Shown: piece by piece, positions 1 through 12,200 of the stretch
Layout: each line of letters starts with the position of its first letter
How positions within the stretch are numbered: the stretch's first letter is position 1
Assembly (NCBI GenBank): GCA_004366205.1
Contig: SIRW01000097.1
Span: 1 to 64,000, forward strand
DNA: 64,000 nucleotides
Reading direction: 5' to 3'
Source of the DNA: Actinomycetota bacterium
GTDB lineage: Bacteria > Actinomycetota > Acidimicrobiia > Acidimicrobiales > CADCSY01
The notes under the pieces: model-generated
Databases searched by the model: none
Told to the model about the DNA's origin: nothing
What the model saw: only the letters and a program-made list of their open reading frames with translations
Translations under genes and position numbers: made by a program

Positions 1-133
1 ACAGCGTGATGCCGGCGTCGAGGGCGGCGCCGACGACGGCGTCGGTCTCCTCCGCGCCGATGCGCATGCCGAGGTTGTTGCACCCCAGCCCGACCACCGA
101 CACCTCGAGCGAGCCGATCCTGCGCGTTTGCAT
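1..133 (-). CDS. Aldo/keto reductase family protein, N-terminal fragment (runs off window start)
   Basis: Reverse strand from ATG at 133 reads MQTRRIGSLEVSVVGLGCNNLGMRIGAEETDAVVGAALDAGITL, the typical AKR N-terminus (VSxxGLGCNN...A.DAGI). Not in ORF track because truncated. Confidence 0.8.
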   Translation of the reverse strand, partial: MQTRRIGSLEVSVVGLGCNNLGMRIGAEETDAVVGAALDAGITL

Positions 134-201
134 GCCCCGACCCTATGGCGCTCCGTTCCCACCCCGCGCCCGGTTCCCGGGCGGTCGTAGGCTGCGCCGC
201 C

Positions 202-1995
202 ATGGCAGCTGTGCAGGTGCCCCGCTGGGACGTGAGCGACGTGTTTCCCCACGTGGGCTCCAGGGAGTGGAACGAGGCCCGGGAGCGGCTGGGTGCCGAC
301 GTCGTGCGGCTGGTCGCGCTGTACGACGAGCACGACGTGCGGGGCGGGGCGCCCGCGCCGGTGGACGAGGTCGTGGCGGCCACCGCCGAGACGGTGCTGA
401 CCGCCACCAACGACGTGCTGGAGCAGCTGCGCCTGCTGTCGGCCTACCTGACGGCGTTCGTGGCGACCGACGCCGACGACGACGCCGCCCAGGGTGAGCT
501 CTCCTCGCTGCAGGCCGAACAGGCGCGCCTGGCCCAGCTCCGCACCCGCCTCGACGCGTGGGTCGCCCGGTACGGCGCGGCTGCCCTGGCCGCCGCCTCG
601 CCCGTCGCCGCCGACCACGCCTACCCCCTCGAGCGCGCCGAGCTGCGGGCCCGGTACCAGATGACCGAGGCCGAGGAGGCGCTCCATGCCGAGCTGTCGC
701 TCACAGGCGGCAGCGCGTGGCGGCGGCTGTACGGCACCTTCACGGCCAAGCTCGTCGTGGAGGTCGACCTTCCCGCGGGCCGCAAGGCCCTGCCGGTGAG
801 CCGCGTGCGGAACCTGGCCCACGACCCCGATCCGGGGGTGCGCCGGGCGGCCTACGAGGCCGAGCTGGCCGGCTGGGCCGCCAACGCCGCTCCGATCCTG
901 GCCGCGCTCAACGCCATCAAGGGGGAGGCGCAGGTGGTGAACCGCCGGCGCGGGTTCGCCGACGACCTCGAGCCCGCCCTGGTCGCCAACGGCATCGACC
1001 GGGCGACGCTGGACGCCATGCACGCAGCCGTCGTGGCCTCGCTGCCCGACTTCCGCCGCTACCTGCGCGCCAAGGCGCGCCGGCTCGGCCATGCCGGCGG
1101 CCTCCCGTGGTACGACCTGTTCGCCCCGCTCGAGGCGGATCCCGCCGTCGACTGGGACCGGGCGGCGGCGACGGTCGCCGAGGCCTTCGCCGGCTACTCG
1201 CCCCGTCTCGGTCAGCTGGCCACCCGCGCCGTCGACGAGCGCTGGATCGACGCCGAGGCCCGGGCCGGCAAGCGCGACGGGGCCTTCTGCATGGGTCTCA
1301 CCGCCGACCGCAGCCTGGTGCTCATGAACTTCGACGGGTCGTTCCGCGACGTGCAGACCCTGGCCCACGAGCTCGGCCACGCCTACCACAACGTCACCCT
1401 TGCCGAGCGCACGCCGCTGCAGCGCCAGTACCCCATGACCCTCGCCGAGACCGCCAGCATCTTCTGTGAGACCCTGCTCACCGAAGCGGGCCTGGCCGGC
1501 GCCTCCGAGGACCAGCGCCTCGGCCTGCTCGAGGGCGACCTCCAGGCGGCCTGCCAGGTGGTGGTCGACATCCACAGCCGGTTCCTGTTCGAGCGCTCGT
1601 TCTGCGCGGCCCGGGCGACGCGCACGCTGTCGGAGGCCGAGACGTGCCAGCTCATGCTCGACGCCCAGGAGGCGACCTACGGCGACGGCCTGCACCCTAA
1701 CCTGCGGCACGGCTACATGTGGGCCGCCAAGCCCCACTACTACGGGGCGGCGTTCTACAACTGGCCCTACACGTTCGGGCTGCTCTTCGGCCTGGGGCTC
1801 TACGCCCGCTACCGCGAGGACCCCGAGCGCTTCCGCGACGGCTACGACGACCTGCTGGCCGCCTGCGGCCTGGCCGCTCCCGCCGACCTCGCCGCCCGCT
1901 TCGGGATCGACGTCACCGACGAGGGCTTCTGGACGCAGAGCCTCGACGTGCTGCGCGCCCGCATCGACGAGTTCGAGGCCCTCGCCACCGGCTGA
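202..1995 (+). CDS. M3 family oligoendopeptidase (PepF-like)
   Basis: HELGHAYHN zinc-binding motif; overall M3 organisation; start ATG 202 preferred over track start 145. Confidence 0.9.
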   Translation: MAAVQVPRWDVSDVFPHVGSREWNEARERLGADVVRLVALYDEHDVRGGAPAPVDEVVAATAETVLTATNDVLEQLRLLSAYLTAFVATDADDDAAQGELSSLQAEQARLAQLRTRLDAWVARYGAAALAAASPVAADHAYPLERAELRARYQMTEAEEALHAELSLTGGSAWRRLYGTFTAKLVVEVDLPAGRKALPVSRVRNLAHDPDPGVRRAAYEAELAGWAANAAPILAALNAIKGEAQVVNRRRGFADDLEPALVANGIDRATLDAMHAAVVASLPDFRRYLRAKARRLGHAGGLPWYDLFAPLEADPAVDWDRAAATVAEAFAGYSPRLGQLATRAVDERWIDAEARAGKRDGAFCMGLTADRSLVLMNFDGSFRDVQTLAHELGHAYHNVTLAERTPLQRQYPMTLAETASIFCETLLTEAGLAGASEDQRLGLLEGDLQAACQVVVDIHSRFLFERSFCAARATRTLSEAETCQLMLDAQEATYGDGLHPNLRHGYMWAAKPHYYGAAFYNWPYTFGLLFGLGLYARYREDPERFRDGYDDLLAACGLAAPADLAARFGIDVTDEGFWTQSLDVLRARIDEFEALATG

Positions 1996-2019
1996 CCGCG
2001 TTGCTCGGCGCGCTCGCCG

Positions 2020-2066
2020 CTTTCCGGACGCTCGCCGTCGACACACGACGTCGGGGGTCCTGAAAG
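2020..2066. repeat. Two-tier hairpin element copy 1: CTTTCCGGAC-N27-GTCCTGAAAG
   Basis: 10-nt arms (one mismatch), inner CGTCG/CGACG stem; between pepF-like and DUF445 genes. Confidence 0.7.
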
Positions 2067-2169
2067 TGGGCGATGGCCGGCTCGCTTCTCGCGTCCGGAT
2101 GTTCACCGGCGGCGGCACCCGGCGTGGCGTCGGGCGCTAACGTCAGCCGCCGGCGAGGAGGAGGGCGGG

Positions 2170-3381
2170 GTGTTCGAGGGACTGACCGTCGGTGTCGCCG
2201 TCGTCGTGCCGCTCGTGACGGCCTTCATCGGCTACAGCACGAACTGGGCCGCGGTGAAGATGATCTTCCACCCCCTCGAGTTCGTCGGGGTCGGGCCCAT
2301 CGGCTGGCAGGGTGTCCTGCCCCGCAAGCAGGACACCTTCGCCGACGACGTCGCCGTCAACACCGGCAAGGTCATGTCGGCCCGGGATCTGGCCGAGCGG
2401 CTCCACCCCGACGAGATGGAGGAGGCGTTGTCGGCGCGCCTCGACGCCGAGTTGCCCGTCGTCGCCGCCGAGGTGGCCGAGCTGATCGCCCCCGGCGTGT
2501 GGGCTGAGCTGGCACCCGAGGCACGCAACGCCGTCGTCGCGCAGCTCCGGGCCGAGGCGTCCCGGGTCGCTCGGGAGGTGTTCGAGGACCTCCAGGGCAT
2601 CTCCGACGAGATCCTCGACCTGCACTCGCTCGTCGTCGGTCTGCTGACGGGTGACAACGTCGGCCGCCTCGTCCGCCTGTTCCAGCGACTGGGCCGGCGC
2701 GAGCTGCGCTTCATCGTCTACTACGGCGGCGTCTTCGGCCTGCTGGTCGGCGTGGTCCAGGTGCTCTTGTTCGGCCTGCTCGGCCGATGGTGGACCATGC
2801 CGATCGTCGGCGTGCTGGTCGGACTCGCCACCAACTGGCTCGCCATCCAGATGATCTTCCGGCCCCGTGAGCCCCGCCGGTTCGGGCCCGTGCGCTACCA
2901 GGGCATGTTCCCGAAGCGCCAGGCCGAGATCGCCCACGAGTTCGGGGCCACGTCGGCCGAGGAGATCTTCACGCCCGCCAACCTGTTCCGGCTGGTGACC
3001 GAGGGTGAGGCCGGGACCCGCATCGCCCGGGTGGTGCTCGAGCGGGTCTCGCACCGGCTCGATGAGCACCGGCCGACGCTGGCGCTCATCGCCGGCCGGG
3101 AGGTGGACGACCGGCTGGTCGAGCAGGTCAAGGCGTTGCTCGTGCTGCACGTGAGCCAGCGGGTGCCCGACCTGCGGTCGGACCTGGAGGACGTGGTGCG
3201 CGAGAAGCTCGGCGTGGCGCACCTGGTCGAGTCGCGCATGGCGAGCATGAGCAAGATCGAGTTCGAACGCCTCCTGCGCGGCGTGTTCGAGCAGGACGAG
3301 TGGATCCTGATCACGATCGGCGGGGTGCTCGGCGGCCTCGTGGGCCTGCTGCAGGGCGCCATCGTGCTGGCCCTCGCCTGA
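2170..3381 (+). CDS. DUF445 family membrane protein
   Basis: Repeated GYxTNWxAxxMIFxPxE... modules ([34 protein letters not shown]) with terminal TM helices. Confidence 0.85.
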   Translation: MFEGLTVGVAVVVPLVTAFIGYSTNWAAVKMIFHPLEFVGVGPIGWQGVLPRKQDTFADDVAVNTGKVMSARDLAERLHPDEMEEALSARLDAELPVVAAEVAELIAPGVWAELAPEARNAVVAQLRAEASRVAREVFEDLQGISDEILDLHSLVVGLLTGDNVGRLVRLFQRLGRRELRFIVYYGGVFGLLVGVVQVLLFGLLGRWWTMPIVGVLVGLATNWLAIQMIFRPREPRRFGPVRYQGMFPKRQAEIAHEFGATSAEEIFTPANLFRLVTEGEAGTRIARVVLERVSHRLDEHRPTLALIAGREVDDRLVEQVKALLVLHVSQRVPDLRSDLEDVVREKLGVAHLVESRMASMSKIEFERLLRGVFEQDEWILITIGGVLGGLVGLLQGAIVLALA

Positions 3382-3384
3382 GGG

Positions 3385-3431
3385 CTTTCCGGACCTTCGA
3401 CGTCACAGACGCGCGCTCGGCGTCCGGAAAG
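3385..3431. repeat. Two-tier hairpin element copy 2: CTTTCCGGAC-N27-GTCCGGAAAG
   Basis: 10-bp perfect arms (11 with flanking G/C), identical left arm and spacer length to copy 1; between DUF445 and typA. Confidence 0.8.
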
Positions 3432-3467
3432 CGTCGTTGGCGGCGGGTCCACGTAGCCTCGGGGATC

Positions 3468-5315
<1,848 letters not shown>

Positions 5316-5341
5316 GCGCCCCGTCCGGGCAGACTGGGCGG

Positions 5342-6223
5342 GTGCGGATCGTGTCGCTGCTGCCCTCGGCCACCGAGATCCTCTTCGCCCTCGGGCTCGG
5401 CGACGACGTCGTGGGCGTCACCCACGAGTGCGACCATCCGCCCGAGGCCGCCGGGCGCACCGCCGTCACCGCCTCGGCCCTGCCGACGGCCGGCGCCGAC
5501 CCCGCCGAGATCGACCGGCTCGTGTCCGCCAGCGTCTCGGGCGGTGACCCCGTCTACCGGCTGGACACCGAGGCCGTCCGCCGGCTCGCCCCGGACCTGG
5601 TCGTGACCCAGGACCTGTGCCAGGTCTGCGCCGTGCCCACCGGCGACGTCGACGCCGCCCTCGAGCGCCTCGGGTGCCCCTCGACGGTGCTGTCGCTGAA
5701 CCCCACCGGGCTCGACGACGTGCTCGAGTCGATCCTCGAGGTCGGGGCCGCGACCGGGACCGCCGAGCAGGCGGCGGCCCTGGTGCGGAACCTGCGTGAG
5801 CGCCTCGAGGCGGTCCGGGCCGGCGTCGCGGGCCGCTCCCGGCCCCGAACGCTCGCCCTCGAGTGGAGCGACCCGCCCTTCACCGGGGGGCACTGGGTGC
5901 CCGAGATGATCGAGCTGGCAGGCGGCGAGCCCGTGCTCGCCGAGGACCGCGCGTCGTCGCGCCGCTGCGGTTGGGACGAGGTGGCCCAGGCCAGCCCCGA
6001 GGTGGTGGTGTTCATGCCCTGCGGCTACGGCCTGGCCGAGGCCGCCGCTGAGGGCCGGCGGGTCCTGCTCGACCACCCTGCGCTCGCGGCAGCGGCCCGC
6101 GTCGTCGCCGTGGACGCCAGCGCCCACTGGTCCCGGCCCGGCCCGCGCCTCGTCGAGGGGGTCGAGGCGCTGGCGGCGGTCCTGGCGGGCCGGCCGGCCG
6201 CCGGCGTCGAGGTGCTCCGATGA
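5342..6223 (+). CDS. Cobalamin/metal-chelate ABC transporter substrate-binding-like protein (BtuF-like)
   Basis: RIVSLLPSATEILFALGLGDDVVGVTHECDHP; no obvious signal peptide. Confidence 0.8.
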   Translation: MRIVSLLPSATEILFALGLGDDVVGVTHECDHPPEAAGRTAVTASALPTAGADPAEIDRLVSASVSGGDPVYRLDTEAVRRLAPDLVVTQDLCQVCAVPTGDVDAALERLGCPSTVLSLNPTGLDDVLESILEVGAATGTAEQAAALVRNLRERLEAVRAGVAGRSRPRTLALEWSDPPFTGGHWVPEMIELAGGEPVLAEDRASSRRCGWDEVAQASPEVVVFMPCGYGLAEAAAEGRRVLLDHPALAAAARVVAVDASAHWSRPGPRLVEGVEALAAVLAGRPAAGVEVLR

Positions 6224-6241
6224 GCGGCTCGGTTGCCCGGG

Positions 6242-6730
6242 TCAGCCCGGCAGCACCGACTCGACGGCGCTGACGAGCTCGTCGCTCTCGGGATCGGTGA
6301 GCGGCCCGAAGCGGGCGGCCACCCGCCCGTCGGGGGCGATCACGAACTTCTCGAAGTTCCAGCGGATGTCGCCGGTGTAGCCCTCGCCGTCGGGAACCTG
6401 CACCAGCTCCTCGTAGAGCGGGTGACGGTTCTCGCCGTTCACCTCGATCTTCTCGGTGAGCGGGAAGGTGACGCCGTAGGTCGTCGAGCAGAACGTGGCG
6501 ATCTCGTCCGGCGAGCCCGGCTCCTGCCCGCCGAACTGGTTGCAGGGGACGCCGATCACGGTGAAGCCCTTGCCGGCGAAGCGCTCGTGGAGCCGCTCGA
6601 GGCCCTCGTACTGCGGGGTCAGCCCGCACTTGGAGGCGACGTTCACGAGGAGCAGGGCCTTGCCCGCCTGCTCGCCGAGGACCGACGGGGTGCCGTCGAG
6701 GCGTGCGATCTCATGGTCGTGGATGGCCAT
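6242..6730 (-). CDS. Glutathione peroxidase (Cys type)
   Basis: LLVNVASKCGLTPQYEGLERL...GVPCNQFGGQEPG...WNFEKFV; start ATG at 6730 inside longer track ORF. Confidence 0.92.
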   Translation of the reverse strand: MAIHDHEIARLDGTPSVLGEQAGKALLLVNVASKCGLTPQYEGLERLHERFAGKGFTVIGVPCNQFGGQEPGSPDEIATFCSTTYGVTFPLTEKIEVNGENRHPLYEELVQVPDGEGYTGDIRWNFEKFVIAPDGRVAARFGPLTDPESDELVSAVESVLPG

Positions 6731-6753
6731 GCCCACCCCAACGTCGTGGCCCG

Positions 6754-8367
6754 TCACGTTCTTCCGGGTGCGACCACCGCGGCGCGGTGCGGTGGCAGCC
6801 GCAGCGCCGGGCCGTCGAGCTCCACGTCGCCTCGGGTGGCGAGCAGCAACCGGGCGCCGGTCCCGACCGGAAGCGCTGCAGGGTGGTCCTCGAGGTTGGC
6901 GGCGACGAGCACGTCGCCGGAGTCGTGGCGGCGCTCGTAGGCCAGCACGTGCCGCTCGTCGAGCAGGTGGAGGGTGCCCGCGCGCAGAGCGGCGTGGTCC
7001 CGCCGCAACCGCAGCAAACCGCGGTACAACGCGAGCATCGAGCTGGGGTCGTCGCGCTGGGCGGCGACGTTGCGGCGGGTGTGGTCCGGGTTGACGGGCA
7101 GCCAGGGCTCGACCCCCTCCGGGCAGAACCCGGCGTTGGCGGTGCCGTCCCACTGCATCGGCGTGCGCACCTCGTCGCGGTTGGGCCGTTCCGGGATGCG
7201 GCGGTTCAGCGCCTCGGGGATGAACCGGAACACCCGGGCGACCGGGTCGCGCGCCTCGCGGAGGGGGATGTAGGTGTTGCGCATCCCGAGCTCCTGGCCC
7301 TGGTAGATGGTCGGGACGCCGCGGGCGGTCAACAGCACGCACGCCAGGACGCGCGCCTTCTCCTCGTCCCCACCCACCCGGTCGACGGTGCGGCTGCGGT
7401 CGTGGTTCTCGAGCACGTAGGTGGGTTGCAGCGGCGGGGGGAACGCCGACTCGAACCGGGCGATCGTGCGCCGCAGCCACGCCGCCGAGTAGCGGTAGGT
7501 GAGGAAGTCGAACAGGAACACCAGCTGGAGGCCGTCCCCCTCAGCCAGGTAGGCGCGCAGCTCGGCCGGCGACCCGAACACCTCGCCGAGCAGCACCCGC
7601 TCCGGCGGGTCGAACTCGTCGCACACGGCGCGCAGCTCGCGGGCGAGCGCCACGTTCTCGGGACGGTTCCGGGTGTGCACCGGCAGCCACAGCCGGGGAA
7701 GGCCACCGAGCATCCCGGGACGGAAGGGGTTCGAGCGCAGCGCCGGGTCCTTCATGATCGACCCGAACATGTCGAGCCGGAAGCCGTCGACCCCCCGCCG
7801 GAGCCAGAAGCGCACGACGTCGAACATGGCCGCCTTGACCTCGGGGTTCCGCCAGTTCAGGTCGGGCTGGAACGGGAGGAACGACGCCAGGTACCACTGC
7901 TGACGCTCCTCGCCCCACTGCCAGGCGCTGGGGATCTCCATGGCGGTGCGCCAGTTGTTGGGGCGGCGCCGGCGCCCGCCGCCGTCGGCCCAGACGTACC
8001 AGTCGGCGCGCGGGTTCGTGCGCGACGAGCGGGACTCGACGAACCACGGGTGCTCGTCGGACGTGTGGTTGAGCACCAGGTCGAACATCACCCGCAGGCC
8101 GCGGGCGTGCGCCTCCTCGAGCAGCTCGTCGACGTCGGCGAGCGTCCCGTACTCGGGGGCCACGGCGCAGTGGTCGGTGACGTCGTAGCCCCAGTCGCGC
8201 TGGGGGCTGGCAAAGAACGGCGAGAGCCAGACCGTGCCGGCACCCAGGTCCACCAGGTGGTCGAGCCGGTCGATCACCCCGCGCAGGTCGCCCACGCCAT
8301 CGCCGTTCGAGTCGGCGAACGACCGCGGGTACACCTGGTAGATCGTCGTCTCCTGCCACCACGACAC
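6754..8367 (-). CDS. GH13 alpha-glucosidase / oligo-1,6-glucosidase-type alpha-amylase family enzyme
   Basis: WWQETTIYQVYPRSFADSNGDGVGDLRGV; catalytic regions GFRLDMFG, LLGEVFG, LENHDRSR. Confidence 0.93.
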   Translation of the reverse strand: MSWWQETTIYQVYPRSFADSNGDGVGDLRGVIDRLDHLVDLGAGTVWLSPFFASPQRDWGYDVTDHCAVAPEYGTLADVDELLEEAHARGLRVMFDLVLNHTSDEHPWFVESRSSRTNPRADWYVWADGGGRRRRPNNWRTAMEIPSAWQWGEERQQWYLASFLPFQPDLNWRNPEVKAAMFDVVRFWLRRGVDGFRLDMFGSIMKDPALRSNPFRPGMLGGLPRLWLPVHTRNRPENVALARELRAVCDEFDPPERVLLGEVFGSPAELRAYLAEGDGLQLVFLFDFLTYRYSAAWLRRTIARFESAFPPPLQPTYVLENHDRSRTVDRVGGDEEKARVLACVLLTARGVPTIYQGQELGMRNTYIPLREARDPVARVFRFIPEALNRRIPERPNRDEVRTPMQWDGTANAGFCPEGVEPWLPVNPDHTRRNVAAQRDDPSSMLALYRGLLRLRRDHAALRAGTLHLLDERHVLAYERRHDSGDVLVAANLEDHPAALPVGTGARLLLATRGDVELDGPALRLPPHRAAVVAPGRT

Positions 8368-8448
8368 GCCGGCATGCTGGCACGCCGGGACCCGCTGGCC
8401 GCGCGGCTACGGTCGCCGGAGCGTTGAGGAGCCGAGGAAGGAGCCCCG

Positions 8449-9177
8449 ATGACCCCCCAAGACACCGCCGCCGCCACCGCCGAGGCCATCACGACGATCG
8501 GCAGCCACTTCATGCTCGACCCCGCCACCTACGGCCGAGGGATCGAGCTGGGGTTCTCGGGCCTCGACTTCTACGTGACCGGCCGGGGCGGCGTCCTCGG
8601 CGCCGTCGACGCCGACGTGGTCACCGCCGCGTTCGTGTTCTTCGCTCCGGCGCACATCCGGACGAACTGGGAGGCGGGCTGCAAGGTGATGGCCCCGCAG
8701 GAGGCGGCCGCCGCCTTCATCGCCGCGGGGCACGACTGGGGCCGCGCCAAGCTCGCCGGCGCCGTCGACTGCGCCCGCCTGGCGGCGCTCGCCCGCAAGG
8801 CGGCGCAGGGCGCGTCCCCCGCGGCCGCACCCCTGTTCGCGGCCTGGCGTGCCCAGCCCGAGCCCGACGACGCACCGGCCCAGGCGCTGCACCACCTGAA
8901 CGTGCTGCGCGAGCTGCGCGGCGGGATGCACGGTGCCGCCGTGGTCGCCCAGGGCCTGTCGCCCCTCGAGGCCGTGCTCGTGAAGGGCCCGCACATGGCG
9001 CCCGTGTTCGGCTGGCAGGAGCCGTACCCCGACGTGACCGGGGCCCGCGCCGCCTGGGACGCCGCCGAGGCGGCCACGAACCGGGCGATGGCCACCGCGT
9101 TCGAGGCGCTCGACGACGCCGAGCGCGCCGAGCTCACCGAGCTCGCCAACGCCGCCCACCAGGCCACCACGGGCTGA
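8449..9177 (+). CDS. SCO6745-family protein (uncharacterised actinobacterial family)
   Basis: Family-like pattern IxTIGSHFMLDPxTYxxGxxLGFxGLDFYVxGRGGVLGxVDADVVxAAFxFFxPxxIRxxWE. Confidence 0.75.
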   Translation: MTPQDTAAATAEAITTIGSHFMLDPATYGRGIELGFSGLDFYVTGRGGVLGAVDADVVTAAFVFFAPAHIRTNWEAGCKVMAPQEAAAAFIAAGHDWGRAKLAGAVDCARLAALARKAAQGASPAAAPLFAAWRAQPEPDDAPAQALHHLNVLRELRGGMHGAAVVAQGLSPLEAVLVKGPHMAPVFGWQEPYPDVTGARAAWDAAEAATNRAMATAFEALDDAERAELTELANAAHQATTG

Positions 9178-9194
9178 CCCCCAGGTTTGGGGGT
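9177..9194. terminator. Short hairpin ACCCCC-AGGTTT-GGGGGT overlapping the preceding stop codon
   Basis: 6-bp perfect GC stem directly at end of 8449..9177; no U-tract. Confidence 0.4.
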
Positions 9195-9214
9195 AGCGCC
9201 CCTGGACTGGCACA

Positions 9215-12200
9215 ATGCCAGCGGTGGGGGTACTGGGGGGGCTGACCGCGGCCCGACGGTCCTTCGGCGAGTTCCGGCGGACGATCGTGTGGGCCCTGAT
9301 CGTGGAGCAGAAGGCCTGGTTCGGCCTCCTGCTGCTCACGGGGCTCGCCGTCTTCGGCGTGATCATGACGATGGTCGAGGCGATCCGCGACGCCATCGAC
9401 CTGGCCGTCATCGAGCAGACCGAACCCCTGCGGCGGTACGTCGACGCCCTGCTCGTGCTCGCCATCCTCGGCCTGCTCGCCGGCTTCGCGCTGCGGATGG
9501 TGCTGGCGCGCATCGCCTACACCCTCGAGTACGACGTCCGGCTGCGGCTCTACCGCAAGCTGCTTGGTCTCGACCCCCGCGCCTTCGACTCGCTCGCCAC
9601 CGGCCAGCTCGTCACCCGGGCGGTCAGCGACCTGTTCTTCCTCGAGATCTTCGTGCTGATCATCCCCGGCTTCGCCGTGATCGCCGTGATCCTCCTGGCC
9701 CTGGCCATCGTGGTGATCGCCCAGAGCCTGCCCATGGCGATCCTCGCCCTGGCCGCCATACCCGTGAACGGGTGGATCGTGCTGCGGGTCCGCCACCGCC
9801 TGCTCGGGATGAGCTGGGTCTCGCTCAACCGGCGGGCCGAGGTGACCACTGCCATCGACGAAGCCGTGCGCGGCATCCGGGTCGTCAAGTCGTTCGGGCG
9901 CGAAGCCCACGAGCGCGAGACCGTGCGCTCCCGGGCGCTGGCCGCCTACGGCGTGGCGCTCAACCGGGTGCGGCTGCTCGCCCGCCTCGACTTGTTCCTG
10001 CGGGCCGTGCCCACGCTGCTGAACGCCGGCCAGCTCGTGCTCGCCGGCCGCCTGCTGGGCGAGCACTTCACCATCGGCCGGCTGCTGATCCTGCTCGTCT
10101 ACGCCCGGGTCTTCACCGAGTTCGCCCAGAGCTTCAACGAGATCGCCAACGCCTGGATGCTCGCAAAGGCGGGGGCGTCGCGGATCACCGAGCTGCTCGA
10201 GCTCGAGCCCGGCACCGGGCCCCGAGCCACCCGCCCGCTGCCCCCGCCCGCCGGCGGGCTGCGCTTCGAAGCCGCCGCCTTCGAGCCCGAGGGCGCGCCG
10301 GTGCTGCGGGACCTGCACCTGGCCGTCGGCCCCGGGCAGCTCGTCGTCGTGCACGGCCGGCCGGGCTCGGGAAAGACCGTGCTGGCGTCGCTGGCGGGGG
10401 GCGGGCTGTCCCCCACGTCGGGCCGGGTGGTGCTCGACGGCGCCGACCTCGCCGACCTCGACCTGCTCGACGTCCGCCGGGCCGTGCGGGTGCTCGGCGA
10501 GGAACCGTTCCTGTTCGGGCGGACCGTGCGCGAGAACCTCACGATCGGCCAGGAGGGTGCGGTGCCCGACGAGCGGCTCTGGGGCGCCCTCGCGGCGGCC
10601 GCCGCCGACGGGTTCGTCCGCGATCTCGCCGCCGGCCTCGACACCGTGCTGGGGGACCGGGGGATGACCCTGTCGGGTGGGCAGCGCCAGCGCCTCGCCC
10701 TCGCCCGGGCCCTCGTCGCCCCGCCCCGCGTGCTGGTGCTCGACGACGCGCTGTCGGCGGTGAACCCCGCGCTGGAGCTCGAGATCATGCAGCGTCTGCG
10801 CGCTCTGGCCCCGAACACCGGCGTGCTGTGCATCACCCGGCGCGAGGGGCTCGGACGCGTCGCCGACGACGTGGTCGCGCTGCCCGATCCCCGCCCGGTC
10901 GACCGGCCCGAGGTGACCACCACCCCGCAGACCGTCGCCGGTCCGCTCCTGGGCAACCCGATGGTCGCCGAGGCGATGGGCGCGCTGAGCGGCATGGTCG
11001 ACGTGAAGATGCTCCAGGCCATCGCCTCGGTGCCCGAGGACCGCGACCTGCCGCCGGTGCCCGAGGAGGCCGCTACCGACTCGGACCACCCGCCCACGGT
11101 CCTGCGCATCCTGCGCCCGATGCTGCCCACCGTGCTCCTCGGCGCCGCGCTGCTGCTGGGCGTCACCGGCGTCGGCCTCGTGCCCGAAGGGCTGTTCAAG
11201 ATCGCTGTGGACGACTTCCGCGACGGCGGTCACCACCAGGCGGACCGGGTCGCGCTCGTGATCGCGGGGATCGCCCTCGTCGTCGGCGTGCTGCAGCTGG
11301 CGTTCCGCATGACTGCCGGGCGGGTCAACGAGGGAGCCATGTACCTCCTGCGCCGGCAGGTGTTCCAGCGCCTGAGCCGGCTGGGCATCGACTTCTACGA
11401 CCGGGAGCTGCCGGGCCGGGTCGCGGCCCGGGTCGTCTACGACCTCGACCGCATCTGGCAGTTCCTCGACAACGGGCTGTACCAGATCACCGTCAACGTC
11501 ACCCTCATGGTCGTGGCGCTCGGCGTCATCCTCGTGTGGAGCCCACCGGTCTTCTTCGCCGTGGCGCCACTGGTCGTGCTCATGCTCGCGGCGACGGGAG
11601 CGCAGGTGCCCGTAGCCGACCGGGCGTACAACCGTCAGCGGTCGGCGGTCGGCACGGTGGTCGAGCGCCTCCAGGAGGACATGGCCGGCCGGTACCTGAT
11701 CGACGCCTACGGCGCCCGGGCCCAAGCCGACGCCGCATTCGCCGAGCGGGCGCTGGAGCTGAAGCGGGCGCGCCGGTGGAGCGCCGTCGTCGCCGCGGGC
11801 TACGTCGAGACGATGATCATGCTGGGATCGATCGCCGCCGCCGCGCTCATCTGGCGGGCGGGCAACCTGGCGCTCGCCGGCACCATCTCCGTGGGCGCCA
11901 TGGTCTCGTTGCAGCTCTACCTGAACAGCGCAGTGGCGCCCGTGCAGTTCATGGCCGAGGCCGTCCAGCGCCTGATGGCCGCCCGCGCCTCGCTGCGGAC
12001 CCTGCGCCAGCCCTTCGGCGAGCCCATCCTGCCACCCGAGCGGGAGGACGCCGAGCCGTGCGGGCGGCTGGAGGGTCACGTGCGGCTCGAGGGCGTCGGG
12101 TTCGCCTACCCCGGCACCCAGCGGCGCGTGCTGCACGACGTCGACCTCGACCTGCCCGCCGGCACGGCAGTCGCGGTGGTCGGGCCCACCGGAGCGGGGA

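Noticed and set aside
558-1469. Same-strand alternate-frame ORFs rich in Arg/Pro/Ala (e.g. 558..1469, 15456..16067, 58934..60958)
   Set aside because: Overlap strongly supported genes in another frame and have Arg/Pro/Ala-biased composition typical of GC-rich off-frames.
6242-6730. Selenocysteine glutathione peroxidase
   Set aside because: The peroxidatic position is an ordinary Cys codon (SKCGLT); no in-frame UGA.
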